The position numbers and the translations under genes were made by a program. Shown here in pieces: positions 61,101 through 64,000 of a stretch of DNA of 64,000 nt. The notes beneath the pieces are model-generated. The model worked only from the letters and a program-made list of their open reading frames with translations. It ran no database searches and was not told the DNA's origin. The DNA is from Hydractinia symbiolongicarpus (Eukaryota; Cnidaria; Hydrozoa; Anthoathecata; Hydractiniidae). Numbering within the stretch: position 1 is the stretch's first letter; each line of letters opens with the position of its first letter. The stretch is from positions 13,020,001 through 13,084,000 of the forward strand of contig NC_079879.1 of the NCBI RefSeq assembly GCF_029227915.1, given 5' to 3'.

Positions 61101-63910
61101 TATGAAGGAAGCTTAAGGTTACGACTTTTATGGTGCTTTTTAAATGCATTCTTAAAAATGCATCTTTTATCGATGTCGGTGCTTGTGAAATTGTGAGTTT
61201 TCGATTGTTATAAACATAGGAAGTTTTTTCTTCAAATCCTCCTTGAATTTGCATAAATTGTTTATTTTTTACCAACGCAACTGTCCCTTTTTTAGCGATT
61301 TTTAGTGGGCAGCGTTAAGCGTCGACGTTATTTTTAAGGCCTACCCCTTAAATGAAACTAACACTATCATTTAAAGGGAGTAGGAATGACACAGATTGAG
61401 ATAGAATGCAAAACTAGTGAGTCTCTGTGCAACGTACCTGTTCTTTGTAATAAGCTTATTGGTTAAGAGCTCGGTCTTGGTTTTTCCTTCAGCTTGTTCC
61501 ATGTCTCTTGTTTTGTAATCTAGCATCAGAAACAGAGGAGGGAACAAACATACCGTCACCTACAAAGTAATCGTAACTGTAGTCACATCTCTCGGAAAAA
61601 GCTATAGGGAAAATGTAATTCAAGGTGCTCTTTTAGTCAAGACAAGAGAAATAGTGAAAATTCCTCTGATTAATAAATATATACATAAATAACAACCTGA
61701 AGGGCATGTAGAATGGGTGTATTTCCAGTAAACTTTAATCTTCCATGCCATATAACATCATTCAAAATCAATTGGCAAGTCTCGTGAGCAATAAATTCAA
61801 CGTGTTCTGAAGATGCAGCCAAACATAAACAAGTTTTTGAACCATAATCTAGAGCTGACTGTCTTAACAATCTTCCAGTTAGTAATTCTTGTCTCAGTGT
61901 ACACCTTGTTACCAAATGCGTTGCTAGCTCGTTAAAACGACTAAAATAAAGAGTGCTATACGTAGAAATATACCGAAGCAAAGTTAACGTTCTCCTTCAC
62001 ACCAGCATTTTGTCTAAATTCAAAATGAGCTATACATAGCTGTCATTACATAACAAAGATCATTATACATCTTTACAACAAGCATTTTTCATATAACATT
62101 AGTTTTTTTCGTTGTAGATTTCACTTTCTTGTCAAATAAATTTTTGTCATGGCCAAAAATTAAATTATGTCATTTTAAAGGGAGACAGATAGATGGACAA
62201 GAAAAATGACGAGCATTTAAAAATAACAAGAACTAGTTCTTTCGTTCAACATAAAACTACTTACGATTGTTTTAAGTTTAAGCTGTCTAAAAATTCCCTC
62301 TTTTGAGATTCTGTGTTATCTTTGTAGAAATCTATCATCCTCCGATACATTTTACATGCCAGCAGGACTTCAATTAATATTTGCTCGCCATAATGTAGAA
62401 AAAGCATCGCCATTTCTTTCATATTACACAGAACAGCAAACAAAAACAAATGCTTCATAGGATCGCCTGAAAAGTTCTATTAAGAAAAAGAAAACTATTT
62501 TATGTTTTTGAAATTATATGCACCTTTTAAAAAATGCGAACACTTAAAATAACTTTCCCCTTATTCTTTTTTCTTTTCTTTAGAATTGTTTTCATTTACC
62601 TTTGTTCAAGTATATTGCCTCTGTCTTGATTTTGAGAAAGAGCCCCTTCACAAACGGGTAGAGGGATGGCCGCGGCCAGATGAGAAGAAATGTTTGTTAA
62701 AATTCTTGCTTCAATAAGAGGGCCTATGTTTCACAAGGCGTTTGCTTAGTCACAACATCATACAATAAAGCTTGTACCTTTTCACAAATATCACCAAAGT
62801 TCGTCAAAGCATCCATTATCTCTTCTTGAATATTACCCTTGTTTTTCTGTTTAAAAAAAATATATATCAACTGATATCATTTGATATATGGTTCCTGTGG
62901 TTTAATATTGTAGTCGAGCACTATTTTGAGGATTGCATTACGCACCTATTTTAAATATTAAATAATATACAAAAAATTAAAAAATCAAAATTAATTAATT
63001 TAAACAGTTTTAGCAGAAAACCACAAATAAGAAAAGCAAGTCTTACCACGTCTTTTATAACTAAGTGCAGAACGCTTAAAGATTTCTTGTTGCACCTCTA
63101 TTAAAGAATAACAAAATTGCATTTAAATGACGTAATATGAAGATAGATAAATATTAGCAAAAAAATGGTGCATGAGAATTTTCCTGAGAATTATTTTTTA
63201 CGATTTTCCCTAAATTTAAAAAAAAAAATGCAAAGCAGAAATCTAACAATAGAATACCTTAATTTTCTTAATAATAGAATTCAAACCAACAATTCCTTAT
63301 TTTTCATGGAAATTAACTGCTTAAAACAAACGCCTTCAATAATTAGTACCGCATTATAAGTAACCAAGAAAACAGATGTCTGTAAGATCAACAAACCTTT
63401 TGGTACATTCGAACAAAATCATCATCTGTAAGGATTTGACTTCTGTCAGTCAACTCTAATAAGTCATCCAATAAAACCTGAACAACTGCTGGTTTGTTTC
63501 GTATGATAGCTTGTATTAACAACTCACGAATCATATCTTTTCCCTAAAAAAAGCAAGACAAATAACAGGCTTGATGTAATTTTAAATTCTGTTTGATAAA
63601 AATTTCTAAATTAAGTCAATAAACATTTATTTCAAAAGACAACATCATATCTCATACACATTTTTATATAATAAATCAAGAAAAGAAACTTAACAAATTG
63701 GATTTGTTGAAATTTTCAGTCGATTGTTGGAAAGTTTAACAAATAATCCACGAAAAACATTCTACACCAAGATATACTTTCACAATGTATAAAAACATAC
63801 ATCATCTCCGCTTAGGTTAAGTTTTTCCAAACGCATCTCAACAAAATCAGCTCTGTTCCATTTAATTGCAAACATCATTTGTTCGAAAGTCACATATTGT
63901 TGGTTTTCAA
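55154..63910 (-). CDS. TRPM2-like cation channel with NUDT9-like tail (5' and 3' ends not seen)
   Basis: Twenty-two exons: 63801-63910, 63397-63543, 63047-63097, 62778-62846, 62600-62645 (acceptor uncertain), 62265-62466, 61697-61940, 61438-61559, 60847-60967, 60396-60524, 59824-60075, 59305-59482, 59022-59151, 58732-58910, 57866-57971, 57498-57579, 57089-57211, 56691-56767, 56419-56505, 56146-56251, 55614-55784, 55154-55267. All phases agree, giving about 948 aa. Landmarks in order are the melastatin homology region, CLFPPLF pre-S1, S2 ending LLLEEIRQ, S4 with HVFSISKQLGP, S5 to pore, S6 (LLAAVLLINLLIARF), a TRP helix with KIWKY, then the NUDT9-H linker (PNGRTG) and GYVDDPRNTDNAW. TRPM2 is a Ca2+-permeable channel gated by ADP-ribose. 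The Nudix-box exon (55614-55784) lacks the catalytic glutamates. The pore has MYADSLD where TRPM2 has an FGQ-type filter. The N-terminal exons lie beyond the window, and the final C-terminal exon was not found. Confidence 0.9.
58332..58371. repeat. Inverted repeat, 12-bp stem
   Basis: AAATGTTTCACC and its exact reverse complement are separated by 16 bases, within an intron of the TRPM2-like gene. Confidence 0.75.
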
Positions 63911-64000
63911 CTGGAATAACAAATGCAAAAAGGCATGCATTATAAAGAAGAAAATTTAACCAACCAAGTGCACATTAATTCGCACATCCCAATCACGAAA

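Noticed and set aside
62778-62846. Direct joining of exon 62778-62846 to 62265-62466 in the TRPM2-like gene
   Set aside because: Phase mismatch gives a stop. The small exon ending at 62600 restores phase with a good GTAAAT donor.

Overview
The window is animal nuclear DNA. Genes are split by short, canonical GT-AG introns, base composition is strongly AT-rich, and intergenic space and introns are full of transposon debris. The gene set suggests a cnidarian, possibly a hydrozoan: a TRPM2-type channel with a NUDT9-like tail, THAP/ISL2EU transposons, a DIRS-like tyrosine-recombinase retroelement, a pogo/Tigger relic and small interspersed repeats. No ribosomal, mitochondrial or species-diagnostic gene is present, so this placement is inference.

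Layout. 1-4.3 kb holds mostly unassigned sequence, a tRNA-derived SINE and a candidate terminal exon. 4.37-5.85 kb (+) is a two-exon flavin monooxygenase very like bacterial trimethylamine monooxygenase. 8.95-9.9 kb (-) is a broken Tigger-like transposase. 10.46 kb has a 14-bp minisatellite. 13.98-22.29 kb (-) is a nine-exon gene for an unrecognised protein built from repeated modules with a PPxY tail. 24.24-32.41 kb (-) is a five-exon gene combining a chromodomain-like module with eleven C2H2 zinc fingers. 32.65-38.45 kb is a compound inverted repeat in the order A B A' B'. 40.0-44.2 kb (+) is a frameshifted DIRS-like retroelement. 47.36-48.48 kb (+) is a compact two-exon secreted Kazal inhibitor gene. 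48.63-50.78 kb and 52.09-52.89 kb are two ISL2EU-type DNA transposons reduced by internal deletion. 55.15-63.91 kb (-) is the 3' two-thirds or so of a TRPM2-like channel gene whose 5' end lies beyond the window.

The host genes do not form an obvious functional cluster. They look like ordinary neighbours separated by mobile DNA. Exon boundaries were derived by hand from reading frame, splice consensus and phase. They are internally consistent for the FMO, PPxY, zinc-finger, Kazal and TRPM genes, but no transcript evidence was available. Exons that are small or poorly conserved will have been missed.
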